From the IMG/VR virus record IMGVR_UViG_3300042893_001761, positions 1 to 64,000 of that record: a DNA stretch of 64,000 nt; one strand, given 5' to 3'. The DNA is from a virus. Positions within the stretch are counted from its first letter, which is position 1. Each line of letters begins with the position of its first letter. The position numbers were made by a program, and so were the translations under genes. The notes under the pieces are model-generated. The model was not told the DNA's origin. It saw nothing but the letters and a program-made list of their open reading frames with translations, and did not search any database. Positions 54,673-61,859 of the stretch are shown here, piece by piece.

Positions 54673-54767
54673 ACCGCGTTCGTCTAAAGGATAAGATTTC
54701 AGTGTTACAGGTCAAGTACACCCTGAACGAAACTGAAGATGTAGGTTCGAGCCCTACACGCGGTCCA
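54673..54767 (+). ncRNA. tRNA-like RNA with expanded anticodon loop
   Basis: ACCGCGT/ACGCGGT plus CCA, D-arm GTCTAAAGGATAAGAT and canonical T-arm GTAGG TTCGAGC CCTAC. The anticodon stem TTCAG/CTGAA encloses ~31 bases instead of 7, including a CAGG/CCTG hairpin. It could be a tRNA with an insertion. Confidence 0.45.
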
Positions 54768-54781
54768 CTTTGGATAGGAAA

Positions 54782-54789
54782 TATAAATA
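54782..54789 (+). promoter_or_regulatory. T4-type late promoter
   Basis: TATAAATA seven bases before ATG 54797. Confidence 0.65.
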
Positions 54790-54796
54790 ATAACGT

Positions 54797-55462
54797 ATGA
54801 ATAAACTAATCAAACTCACACTCATCTCGGTTCTTGCTGTTGCGTCTGCCTTTGCTGGCGGCACGGTTTCGGTTGGATACCAAGAAAAAGGAATTGACTT
54901 CGGCAAAGTCACTGATACGAAGGGTTCGGCTGTTACCGCAGTCGACTACTCAATCGGCAGTTTCAATGTTGGAGCATCGGCAGATACCCATCTCAATGGT
55001 ATTGATTCTGTCGATTTCTACCAGTTCAAATTCCTTGGCGGTTATACATTCGTCTCAACTCTTGCCGACGTAAAAGTTGGTACCGAGTATGCAATGAAGA
55101 ATCGTCCGGGTAAGGATTCAAATGGACACTTCCGTCCATTCGTTACCGTTGGTAAGGGTCCAGTGACCGTTACCGGACGCTATGATGTTGAATCCGACCT
55201 CTCCAATGTTGAAGCTAAGTTTGCACAAACTGCCAAGTTTGCTGGCGACTTCGGTCTCACGGGTACAGTATTTGCTGGTTATACCGACGCAAATGATGTT
55301 TTCCCACGCACCGTCAAGGAAATCAAATACACCAATGCCTACTACGGCGGTTCACTTGATGCTTCATGGAAGGTCCTATCAGCCGGTTTTGTTGTCCTCC
55401 AGGACGGCAATCTCGATAAGACCACGGTTGGTCTCCGTTCGGCTGTTACCCTCAAGTTCTAA
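54797..55462 (+). CDS. secreted beta-barrel outer-membrane-like protein
   Basis: 221 residues. Signal peptide MNKLIKLTLISVLAVASAFA, then alternating strands typical of a small barrel (GTVSVGYQEKGIDF, AKFAGDFGLTGTVFAGY) ending in TVGLRSAVTLKF, with a terminal Phe as in outer-membrane proteins. Late promoter directly upstream. It may alter the host envelope late in infection, e.g. block reinfection. Codon use is like phage structural genes. Confidence 0.72.
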   Translation: MNKLIKLTLISVLAVASAFAGGTVSVGYQEKGIDFGKVTDTKGSAVTAVDYSIGSFNVGASADTHLNGIDSVDFYQFKFLGGYTFVSTLADVKVGTEYAMKNRPGKDSNGHFRPFVTVGKGPVTVTGRYDVESDLSNVEAKFAQTAKFAGDFGLTGTVFAGYTDANDVFPRTVKEIKYTNAYYGGSLDASWKVLSAGFVVLQDGNLDKTTVGLRSAVTLKF

Positions 55463-55469
55463 TTAATTC

Positions 55470-55545
55470 GGGCTAGTATCTCAGTTGGTAGAGAGGCTGC
55501 TTTGCAAGCAGACGGTCGCAGGTTCGATCCCTGTCTGGTCCACCA
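55470..55545 (+). tRNA. tRNA-Ala(UGC)
   Basis: Acceptor GGGCTAG/CTGGTCC, anticodon loop TTTGCAA, T-loop TTCGATC, encoded CCA. Confidence 0.9.
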
Positions 55546-55550
55546 CTTAA

Positions 55551-55590
55551 AGGACCCAATGAAAAAATAAATTCATTGGGTCCTTTTTTG
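55551..55590 (+). terminator. rho-independent terminator of the tRNA region
   Basis: A 13-bp perfect stem (55551-55563 with 55572-55584) followed by TTTTTT. Confidence 0.92.
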
Positions 55591-55619
55591 TTTACAAATT
55601 TGGATAAGTAATATAGTAT
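55591..55619 (+). promoter_or_regulatory. early-type promoter
   Basis: TTTACA 55591-55596 and TATAGT/TAGTAT 55612-55619, just before ATG 55626. Confidence 0.6.
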
Positions 55620-55625
55620 TCTTTT

Positions 55626-56123
55626 ATGGCTAAAACTAAATACATTTTTGTTGATCTTGATGAAACTCTGATTCATTGCGACCCATGGAATGATGAGCCG
55701 CGTGAAGGTTCCAAGGTCATTAAAATTGACCATAATGATACCTATAGAGCGGTGCTCCGCCCCGGAGCACTCGACCTATTAAAGGTACTCAGAGAAATTG
55801 CACCCTGTTACATTCTTACCGCTGCAACGCAGGAATATGCGGAAAGCTGGAATGAAGTATTTAAATTAGGGTTTAAGAATTCACAAATCTATCATCGGGA
55901 CGACATTCATATCCGCGGAGGAATTGAGCTGTCTGGATTTCCAAATGCACAATCATACCTTATTGATAACCTTCCTAGGAGAGACAATATGAGCAAGATT
56001 GAATTTCTTAACCTCATTGATCCGATTCCAAAGTATTTTAACATCAAGCCGTATTACGGTTATGAAGCTCAGGACCTCACTCCAGAAATGATCCAAGAAA
56101 TTGTGGATTTTATCAATGATTAA
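55626..56123 (+). CDS. HAD phosphatase, FCP/SCP (NLI-interacting) type
   Basis: 165 residues. KYIFVDLDETLIHCDPW (~5-21) is the DLDETL motif of CTD-type phosphatases, followed by VLRPGALDLLKVLRE (~42) and CYILTAATQEYAESW (motif II, ~62). Substrate unknown; DNA 3'-phosphatase or protein phosphatase are options. First gene of an early operon of small genes. Confidence 0.8.
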   Translation: MAKTKYIFVDLDETLIHCDPWNDEPREGSKVIKIDHNDTYRAVLRPGALDLLKVLREIAPCYILTAATQEYAESWNEVFKLGFKNSQIYHRDDIHIRGGIELSGFPNAQSYLIDNLPRRDNMSKIEFLNLIDPIPKYFNIKPYYGYEAQDLTPEMIQEIVDFIND

Positions 56124-56253
56124 AAGCATTCTCATTATTGGAGGTCTTATTGCGCTTTGTGCCGTAGTGGTGCTAATTGTCTTTATATCAGTTCTAAATG
56201 AAAAAAACAAAAAAATTGAAAAAGAACTTAGAGAGGACGGCTACTATGACTGA
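56116..56253 (+). CDS. small membrane protein
   Basis: 45 residues, ATG 56116 overlapping the previous stop. One hydrophobic helix (SILIIGGLIALCAVVVLIVF) and a charged tail (EKNKKIEKELREDG). Unknown. Confidence 0.5.
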   Translation: MIKSILIIGGLIALCAVVVLIVFISVLNEKNKKIEKELREDGYYD

Positions 56254-56461
56254 GACTCGTGCCGACAATACCCTAATCTATAAAACTAGTACCGTTGAAC
56301 CGTTGACGTTCCGGGAAAAGAAAGAGCCGATCTATAAGTGCGATGTTTTCGGAGACGAATGGCTCGTAGTCTGTTTTGTCTATGAAAAAAAGCATGTACC
56401 GAATTGGTTCCGTAGACAATGCCAACGATTCTTTCTCGGTACAAAATGGACGAAGTTATGA
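56246..56461 (+). CDS. small hypothetical protein
   Basis: 71 residues from ATG 56246, overlapping the previous gene by 8 bases. Beta-rich, ends basic (WFRRQCQRFFLGTKWTKL). Unknown. Confidence 0.5.
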   Translation: MTETRADNTLIYKTSTVEPLTFREKKEPIYKCDVFGDEWLVVCFVYEKKHVPNWFRRQCQRFFLGTKWTKL

Positions 56462-56685
56462 AAAAGAAGGTTTTCCAGATGGAGCTTGAGGTTGAGGTAT
56501 TCGATCACATTGTGGCAAATGACCTTCAGTACCATTATACGTTAATGTCGGAGGACGTCCGAAAGCTCCGTAAGAAAGCAGAGAAATCAGGAAAACCGGT
56601 TTATATCCAAGAACTTAAATACCTTGAAAACTTATTGCCCGCAATACGCAGGGTCGGGGCTTTTTACGGTAAGAAACTAAAATGA
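56458..56685 (+). CDS. small hypothetical protein
   Basis: 75 residues from ATG 56458, overlapping the previous stop (ATGA). Helical, with SEDVRKLRKKAEKSGKPVYIQELKYLENLLPAI. Unknown; in-frame ATG 56446 is an alternative start. Confidence 0.5.
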   Translation: MKKKVFQMELEVEVFDHIVANDLQYHYTLMSEDVRKLRKKAEKSGKPVYIQELKYLENLLPAIRRVGAFYGKKLK

Positions 56686-56831
56686 ACACAAATGGCAAAG
56701 GATCAAAGCCGCGACCATTCTCTGTATCGCGAGACGAGTTCAATTCAACCTGGGACGACATCTTCAAGAAGATTCCCAAGGAGCACAAGGAAGTAGTCAA
56801 GAAAAACAAACCTTCTAAGAAGTATAAATAA
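56682..56831 (+). CDS. conserved small phage protein
   Basis: 49 residues, ATG 56682 overlapping the preceding stop. RPFSVSRDEFNSTWDDIFKK matches a widespread short phage protein (R+P.SV....F...WD.IF.K). Basic tail. Function unknown. Confidence 0.6.
   Translation: MNTNGKGSKPRPFSVSRDEFNSTWDDIFKKIPKEHKEVVKKNKPSKKYK
56823..56830 (+). promoter_or_regulatory. T4-type late promoter
   Basis: TATAAATA overlapping the preceding stop codon, ~66 bases before ATG 56897; the leader ends in an AAAGGAT RBS region. Confidence 0.5.
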
Positions 56832-56896
56832 TTTTTCAAGGGGAACGTCTGTCTCCTTGAATTTACACACACAGACACAAAGAAAAGGATAACATC

Positions 56897-57133
56897 ATGT
56901 CAAATAACAACAGTGGTAAAAACGCCTACGAGATTCGTCTCGAGGTTCTTCAACTCGCAATGGGTCAGGCCGACTCTGCTTATTATAACGAAGTCGAGCG
57001 CACGCGTGCGGCCCGTCCAGACGATAAAGGTGAGTATGAACTCCCAGAGGATAAGCGAGTTCGCGATGCTCTGAAGATTGCAAAGAAACTGTATGCCTTC
57101 GTTGAAGGTGACCAGACGGAATCTGAAGAATAA
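56897..57133 (+). CDS. conserved T4-like small protein
   Basis: 78 residues. KNAYEIRLEVLQLAMGQADSAYYNEVERTR is a segment I recall from short proteins of T4-like marine phages; acidic tail. Probably late expressed. Function unknown. Confidence 0.6.
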   Translation: MSNNNSGKNAYEIRLEVLQLAMGQADSAYYNEVERTRAARPDDKGEYELPEDKRVRDALKIAKKLYAFVEGDQTESEE

Positions 57134-57153
57134 TTCTGTAATTCTTTAAACCA

Positions 57154-57182
57154 TTGATGGCCAGTATTTTATTGGCCATCAA
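57154..57182 (+). terminator. strong hairpin without T tract
   Basis: Perfect 10-bp stem TTGATGGCCA/TGGCCATCAA with a 9-base loop. The following TTACAT lacks a T run, so it may be a processing or stability element instead of a full terminator. Confidence 0.55.
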
Positions 57183-57193
57183 TTACATAAACT

Positions 57194-57781
57194 ATGGAAC
57201 ATATTGCAAAATCGGAAACAGGAACTGTAAGAGGACCGCGCTGGATTGAATGGCTCGGCCATTTCAAGGACACGCCGTGCAAAGGCATGGAGCTTGGAAC
57301 CTTCCAGGGTTCTTCTGCCGAATGGTTTTTGGATAACATCTGCACCCATAAAGATTCTTTTCTGTATTGCGTCGATACCTTTAAAGGTAGTGACGAACAT
57401 CATCTCCATGGAATTGATGTATCGAGGAATTATGAGATTGCAGAGGAACGTTTAGCCCGTTTCACCAATAAGGCATTCATCGAGAACATGTCTCACAAAC
57501 AGATGTTATCTGAGACGAGTGTGGGTTCCGGTACCTTTGACTTCCTTTATGTCGATGCCGACCATTCGGCGCGTGGTTGTCTCCGTGATGCCGTCATTGG
57601 TTTCGAGCTGCTCAAGGTCGGCGGTATCATGATTTTTGACGACTATCAATGGACGGCATTGCCAAAGGAGATTGACCGCCCCAAGATGGCAGTTGATGCT
57701 TTCATCAATTGCTATGCCAAGGAAATGGAACTTCTTCCGGGTCGTGGTTACCAGGTCGCTCTCAAGAAGATTAAAGAATGA
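57194..57781 (+). CDS. class I SAM-dependent methyltransferase
   Basis: 195 residues. GMELGTFQGSSAEWFL (~31) is motif I, YCVDTFKG the ribose-binding acid, FDFLYVDADHSARGCLRDA (~116) and GGIMIFDDYQW (~143) the later motifs, as in Methyltransf_24-type sugar or small-molecule methylases. Paired with a glycosyltransferase gene by a 4-base overlap, suggesting glycan or modified-base methylation. Confidence 0.82.
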   Translation: MEHIAKSETGTVRGPRWIEWLGHFKDTPCKGMELGTFQGSSAEWFLDNICTHKDSFLYCVDTFKGSDEHHLHGIDVSRNYEIAEERLARFTNKAFIENMSHKQMLSETSVGSGTFDFLYVDADHSARGCLRDAVIGFELLKVGGIMIFDDYQWTALPKEIDRPKMAVDAFINCYAKEMELLPGRGYQVALKKIKE

Positions 57782-58533
57782 AGATTCAGGTTCATATCCT
57801 TACCTACAATGAGGAGGATATTCTGCCCTACACGTTAAGGCATTACTCCCAATTTGCGACTCGAATCATAGTTCATGACTCCTTTAGCACGGATAGAACG
57901 AGAGAAATCTGTAAGGAGTATGGTGCCGAGGTACGTGATTGGGATACGGGCGGCGTGCTCAATGACGATCTAAGCCGTGAACTCAAAGGCACAGCATGGA
58001 TTGGAACCGATGCCGATTGGGTCATTACTGCGGATGCCGATGAACTGATCTACTTTCCGAATGGTGTTACCAAGACATTGGAGGAATACGACCGCAACAA
58101 TGTTCATATCGTCCAACCGTATGGCTACGAAATGTATTCGGAAAACTTTCCCACGGGCTCGGGTCAGATTTATGATGAGGTAATCCATGGAGCCAGAGAT
58201 GACAGATGGTACTCCAAGCCGATTCTGTTTGCGCCAAAGCGAATCACCAAGCTGGAGTTTGCTCCTGGCGCCCATCAGTGCCATGTGACTCCTAAGTTGG
58301 GTGAACGGTATCTAATAGATAATAAGAACCATAGGTTCACGGTACCAACGTGCTGGTTGCTTCATTGCAAACACCTCGGACCCATAGCTCGGGTGGGAAA
58401 GAAGTACGATGTCCAACGCACTCGCCTTGCTGAAATCAATGTAAAACAGAAGTGGGGTAACTTTGATCCTGGTGAAAAACACGCCCGCGACAAGAGGGCC
58501 AACATAATCAACAAGTTAGAGAAGATTTTCTGA
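57778..58533 (+). CDS. glycosyltransferase, family 2-like
   Basis: 251 residues. It starts IQVHILTYNEEDILPYTLRHYSQ and has IIVHDSFSTDRT (~29) and WVITADADELIYF (~81), the DxD site. Typical GT-A enzyme adding sugars; the end is basic. Overlaps the methyltransferase stop. Confidence 0.83.
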   Translation: MKIQVHILTYNEEDILPYTLRHYSQFATRIIVHDSFSTDRTREICKEYGAEVRDWDTGGVLNDDLSRELKGTAWIGTDADWVITADADELIYFPNGVTKTLEEYDRNNVHIVQPYGYEMYSENFPTGSGQIYDEVIHGARDDRWYSKPILFAPKRITKLEFAPGAHQCHVTPKLGERYLIDNKNHRFTVPTCWLLHCKHLGPIARVGKKYDVQRTRLAEINVKQKWGNFDPGEKHARDKRANIINKLEKIF

Positions 58534-58603
58534 TACTCTTGGTTTTTGGGCATATTAATATTGCCCATATTGACTATCAACAACTTAGACCATATCTTTG
58601 TGG

Positions 58604-58631
58604 TTTACTTTTTGATGGAATGTTGTAGGAT
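58604..58631 (+). promoter_or_regulatory. early promoter cassette
   Basis: TATCAACAACTTAGACCAT upstream, dyad half-sites ACCATA/TGTGGT with TCTT between, TTTACT 58604-58609, 16 bases, TAGGAT 58626-58631. Confidence 0.82.
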
Positions 58632-58637
58632 GTATGC

Positions 58638-58997
58638 ATGATCAAATTTAACATTGTCATTTCCACTCAGGTTCACGAGAACTACGGAGCCCATGACTGG
58701 GACGGCAAAGGCCAGTGCCCGCAGTACTGGAAAGCCAAGGGTGGTTATGAGTACCGCCATCCGATTGCTCTAGACCTCACCGAGGTCCAGGATCGGTCAA
58801 AGGTCAGTTCCTTTGTGGAAGAGCTTCGTATTGCGGTAACCCGCAACGATGACTCGTGGCAGGAGTACGTCATTGACTGGTACCTTCTTCCCGTGGGCGA
58901 ACTGACCCACGAGGAGAAGCAGCAGGTTGAGTGGCACGGTTCCGTCAAGGAGCCAACCAAGTCGCCCTATAAATTGCAGAATGCCTACGCGGCTTAA
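58638..58997 (+). CDS. conserved phage protein of unknown function
   Basis: 119 residues. It starts IKFNIVISTQVHENYGAHDWDGKG, a segment I know from unannotated phage proteins; further WQEYVIDWYLLPVGELT. No catalytic motif. Confidence 0.6.
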   Translation: MIKFNIVISTQVHENYGAHDWDGKGQCPQYWKAKGGYEYRHPIALDLTEVQDRSKVSSFVEELRIAVTRNDDSWQEYVIDWYLLPVGELTHEEKQQVEWHGSVKEPTKSPYKLQNAYAA

Positions 58998-59004
58998 TTT
59001 TAAC

Positions 59005-60096
59005 ATGAAACTTCTAACACTTTATTCACGCACCTCTACGGGTGCCACGCAGACCTGGACCATCGAAATTGACGGCGGTCGTTACCGCACCATCTATGGT
59101 CAGGTCGATGGTAAGAAAACCACGACCGAATGGTACTATGCCCAGCCCACCAATGTCGGCCGCGCAAATGAACGTAATGCGGAAATGCAGGCGCGCTTTG
59201 AGGCCGATGCAATCTTCCGTAAACGTGAGGAAACAGGTTACCATCTTGATATTAAAAACATCGACAAGCCCACGATGATCGATTGTATGCTGGCGCAGAA
59301 GTTTGAGGACCGTGAAGATGACCTTAAATACCCCGTCTTTTCACAGCCCAAGCTAGATGGCATTCGTTGCCTCTGCACTTCTACGACGATGTTTAGTCGT
59401 CAGGGCAAGATTTTTAAATCGGCTCCGCATATCCTTAAGGCTCTGGAGTCCTTCTTTCAAGAGTTTCCCGATGCCGTTTTGGACGGTGAGCTTTACTGCG
59501 ACAAGTTAAATAATGATTTTAATAAGATTGTGTCGCTGGTCCGTAAGACCAAGCCGACACAGGCTGATCTAGATGAATCTGCCAATGTGATTCAGTATTG
59601 GGTCTATGATGTCATCGATACCAATAAGACATTTAGCGACCGTCGTAAGTGGCTTTGCGGAAACCTTCCGGAAGACGATACCATTGTCCTCGTGGAAACT
59701 TCGGTCGCCTTCGACAAAAAGGACCTTGATACCGAATATGAAAGCTATATGAGCGACGGTTATGAGGGTCAGATGGTTCGCACGGATGGTCTCTATGAAC
59801 GCAAACGGTCAAAGACTCTGCTGAAGCGCAAAGAATTCCAGGACGCCGAATATGAAATCCTTGAAATCGGTGAGGGTACGGGTAACCGCACGGGCATGGC
59901 TGGATTCATGGTACTCAAAAATGATAAGGGTGAGAACTTCAATTCCAACATCAAGGGTTCTCACGAATTCCTTGCCGATCTATTCCAGAACAAGGATCGA
60001 TACATCGGTGAGAAAGCCACGTGCCAGTTCTTCCACCTCAGCCCATACGGTATTCCACGGTTTCCATACGTCACTTCTATCAGAAATTATGAGTGA
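59005..60096 (+). CDS. ATP-dependent DNA ligase with N-terminal WGR-like domain
   Basis: 363 residues from ATG 59005. An N-terminal WGR-like part (TWTIEIDGGRYRTIYGQVDGKK, ~13-34) precedes the ligase core: motif I VFSQPKLDGIRC (lysine ~115), motif III VLDGELYC (~163), motif IV DGYEGQMVR (~252) and motif V LLKRKEFQDAEYEI (~272), then an OB-type end. It seals nicks during replication and repair. Confidence 0.93.
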   Translation: MKLLTLYSRTSTGATQTWTIEIDGGRYRTIYGQVDGKKTTTEWYYAQPTNVGRANERNAEMQARFEADAIFRKREETGYHLDIKNIDKPTMIDCMLAQKFEDREDDLKYPVFSQPKLDGIRCLCTSTTMFSRQGKIFKSAPHILKALESFFQEFPDAVLDGELYCDKLNNDFNKIVSLVRKTKPTQADLDESANVIQYWVYDVIDTNKTFSDRRKWLCGNLPEDDTIVLVETSVAFDKKDLDTEYESYMSDGYEGQMVRTDGLYERKRSKTLLKRKEFQDAEYEILEIGEGTGNRTGMAGFMVLKNDKGENFNSNIKGSHEFLADLFQNKDRYIGEKATCQFFHLSPYGIPRFPYVTSIRNYE

Positions 60097-60133
60097 GTGT
60101 TGACTATCAATCACTTAGACCACATCTTTGTGG

Positions 60134-60161
60134 TTTACTTTTTGATGGAATGTTGTAGGAT
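60134..60161 (+). promoter_or_regulatory. early promoter cassette with perfect dyad
   Basis: AATCACTTAG, then ACCACA-TCTT-TGTGGT (perfect dyad, 60119-60134), TTTACT 60134-60139, 16 bases, TAGGAT 60156-60161. Confidence 0.82.
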
Positions 60162-60170
60162 TGTATCATA

Positions 60171-60356
60171 ATGAATAACATCGATCTGGCTTACAAATGC
60201 GGCGTGCTTGAAGGCACTATCAAATCTTTCAAGTATCGCTTTTCAATACCAGGCGTAGAAATTACGAACCATGGCCTCTTTGAAGAATTTCTTGAAAGAG
60301 AATTGGCTAGAGCCAATGAGTTGGCCAAGGAATACTCTAAAACCAATCCAAACTAA
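60171..60356 (+). CDS. small hypothetical protein
   Basis: 61 residues; a helical second half (LFEEFLERELARANELAKEYSK). First gene behind the cassette; unknown function. Confidence 0.55.
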   Translation: MNNIDLAYKCGVLEGTIKSFKYRFSIPGVEITNHGLFEEFLERELARANELAKEYSKTNPN

Positions 60357-60357
60357 T

Positions 60358-60744
60358 ATGAACCCACCCGATCAACCGAGCGAGACACACAAGCAACTTG
60401 CCGCCGATGTTTTCCGCATGGTTCACAACCGCGACCTGACCGCAGCCGCCCAACTCATCGCCGACTCCGAGGCGTGGGCGGTGGCTCAACTACGCAGTGA
60501 ACTCAACTACACCAAGGCGAGCGAGACGCTTTACCATGACGAAGGGACTGCCGCGCTTGCCGCCCTCACCGCCGAGCGCGAGCGGGTGCGCGTGCTAAGG
60601 GAGCACGGCGTCGAATCCCTTATGATCGCGCGATCTTGGCAAATGGTTTGGGGAGACAAGCTCTCGCCCGACTCGGTAGCGGTTTTCGCAAAACATGAGC
60701 AGGCGTTTCTTGCCGCCCTTGCCGCGACGGAGGAAATCAAATGA
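60358..60744 (+). CDS. hypothetical protein, GC-rich insert
   Basis: 128 residues from ATG 60358. It begins MNPPDQPSETHKQLAADVF; Ala-rich helices (AAQLIADSEAWAVAQLRSEL). Distinctly richer in GC than neighbouring genes. Shares its first residues with the next gene. Likely acquired recently. Unknown function. Confidence 0.6.
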   Translation: MNPPDQPSETHKQLAADVFRMVHNRDLTAAAQLIADSEAWAVAQLRSELNYTKASETLYHDEGTAALAALTAERERVRVLREHGVESLMIARSWQMVWGDKLSPDSVAVFAKHEQAFLAALAATEEIK

Positions 60745-61301
60745 ACCCACCCGACCAACCCACCGACACGCCACGCACGGATGCCATGCTCAATGGATGC
60801 GAGTGGGGCAACAGGCAGGACCAAGCGCATACCGCTCTATGTCGCACGCTTGAACGCGAACTCACCGCCGCGAAAGCGGAGTGCGAGGAGCTACTTAGCG
60901 TAAATGCAACGGGAGCCGAAAGGCTAAGGTTTGTGCTTGAAGAAAATTCCCGCCTTCGCGCCGAGGTGGAGCGGTATAAAGACGACTACCGGGACGCAGG
61001 AAAGCACATCAGCTTACAGGTAGCCCGCGCCGAACGTGCCGAGGCTGATCTAAAACATATGCAATCCTCAGCTTTAACTTGGGCACGGTTTGCTGCAGAT
61101 AAATCGGCTTGTGCCGACATAGCCGAACAATGCGCCCAGATAACGGAGCGTCTCTGGAAAGAGTTCATTACCCTAATGGAAATCACCGAGGAAAGCGATT
61201 CTGGAAACGAGTTTCGTCCCAACAAAATCAGCAGCTGTCGAGCAATGGACGGTAAGAGACTCAATGAGATTCTTGCTGAGGCTCGCCGAATTGTATTTTA
61301 A
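60741..61301 (+). CDS. coiled-coil hypothetical protein
   Basis: 186 residues. It starts MNPPDQPTDTPRTDAML, a pattern found in many accessory phage proteins, then a long coiled coil (LCRTLERELTAAKAECEELL, LEENSRLRAEVERYKDD). First two thirds GC-rich like the gene before; the end returns to local composition. Overlaps the previous stop by 4 bases. Confidence 0.6.
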   Translation: MNPPDQPTDTPRTDAMLNGCEWGNRQDQAHTALCRTLERELTAAKAECEELLSVNATGAERLRFVLEENSRLRAEVERYKDDYRDAGKHISLQVARAERAEADLKHMQSSALTWARFAADKSACADIAEQCAQITERLWKEFITLMEITEESDSGNEFRPNKISSCRAMDGKRLNEILAEARRIVF

Positions 61302-61303
61302 CT

Positions 61304-61855
61304 ATGAACACATTCTTCACAAGCGATACCCATTTTGGGCACGCAAACATCATTAAATACTGTAAACGTCCTTTTGCCTCGGTAGAAGAGATGGACAATA
61401 CACTCATTCATAATTGGAACGCTATTGTTCGTCCAGAAGATACCGTGTACCATCTCGGTGATTTTGCGGTGGGTGGCGGTCCTGCCGCTCCCTATCTCCG
61501 GCGTTTAAATGGTAAAATTCAATTCTGCTTGGGCAACCATGATAAACGGCTCATGCGGAGCTACCTAGATTCTGGATGGGAGTTTGATATACCACATCTT
61601 CGAGAAGTAACAGTTGACAAACAAGAAATCATTCTCTGTCACTATGCCATGAAGGTATGGAACGGCAGCCACAAAGGGCACTGGCAACTTTACGGACACT
61701 CGCACGGCACTCTTCCGGATGATCCTACCACTCTTAGCTGTGATGTTGGTGTAGATTGCTGGAACTACTTTCCAGTATCTATGGAGCAGCTTCGGGATAA
61801 GATGAAGACTAAAACTTATAAGCCCGTTGACCATCACGGTCCACACACAACATAA
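61304..61855 (+). CDS. calcineurin-like metallophosphoesterase
   Basis: 183 residues. FFTSDTHFGHANII (~4), VYHLGDFAVGG (~48), CLGNHDKRL (~73), ILCHYAMKVW (~104) and LYGHSHGTLPD (~122) complete the metal-site set of small phage phosphoesterases. Substrate unknown. Confidence 0.9.
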   Translation: MNTFFTSDTHFGHANIIKYCKRPFASVEEMDNTLIHNWNAIVRPEDTVYHLGDFAVGGGPAAPYLRRLNGKIQFCLGNHDKRLMRSYLDSGWEFDIPHLREVTVDKQEIILCHYAMKVWNGSHKGHWQLYGHSHGTLPDDPTTLSCDVGVDCWNYFPVSMEQLRDKMKTKTYKPVDHHGPHTT

Positions 61856-61859
61856 CTAT

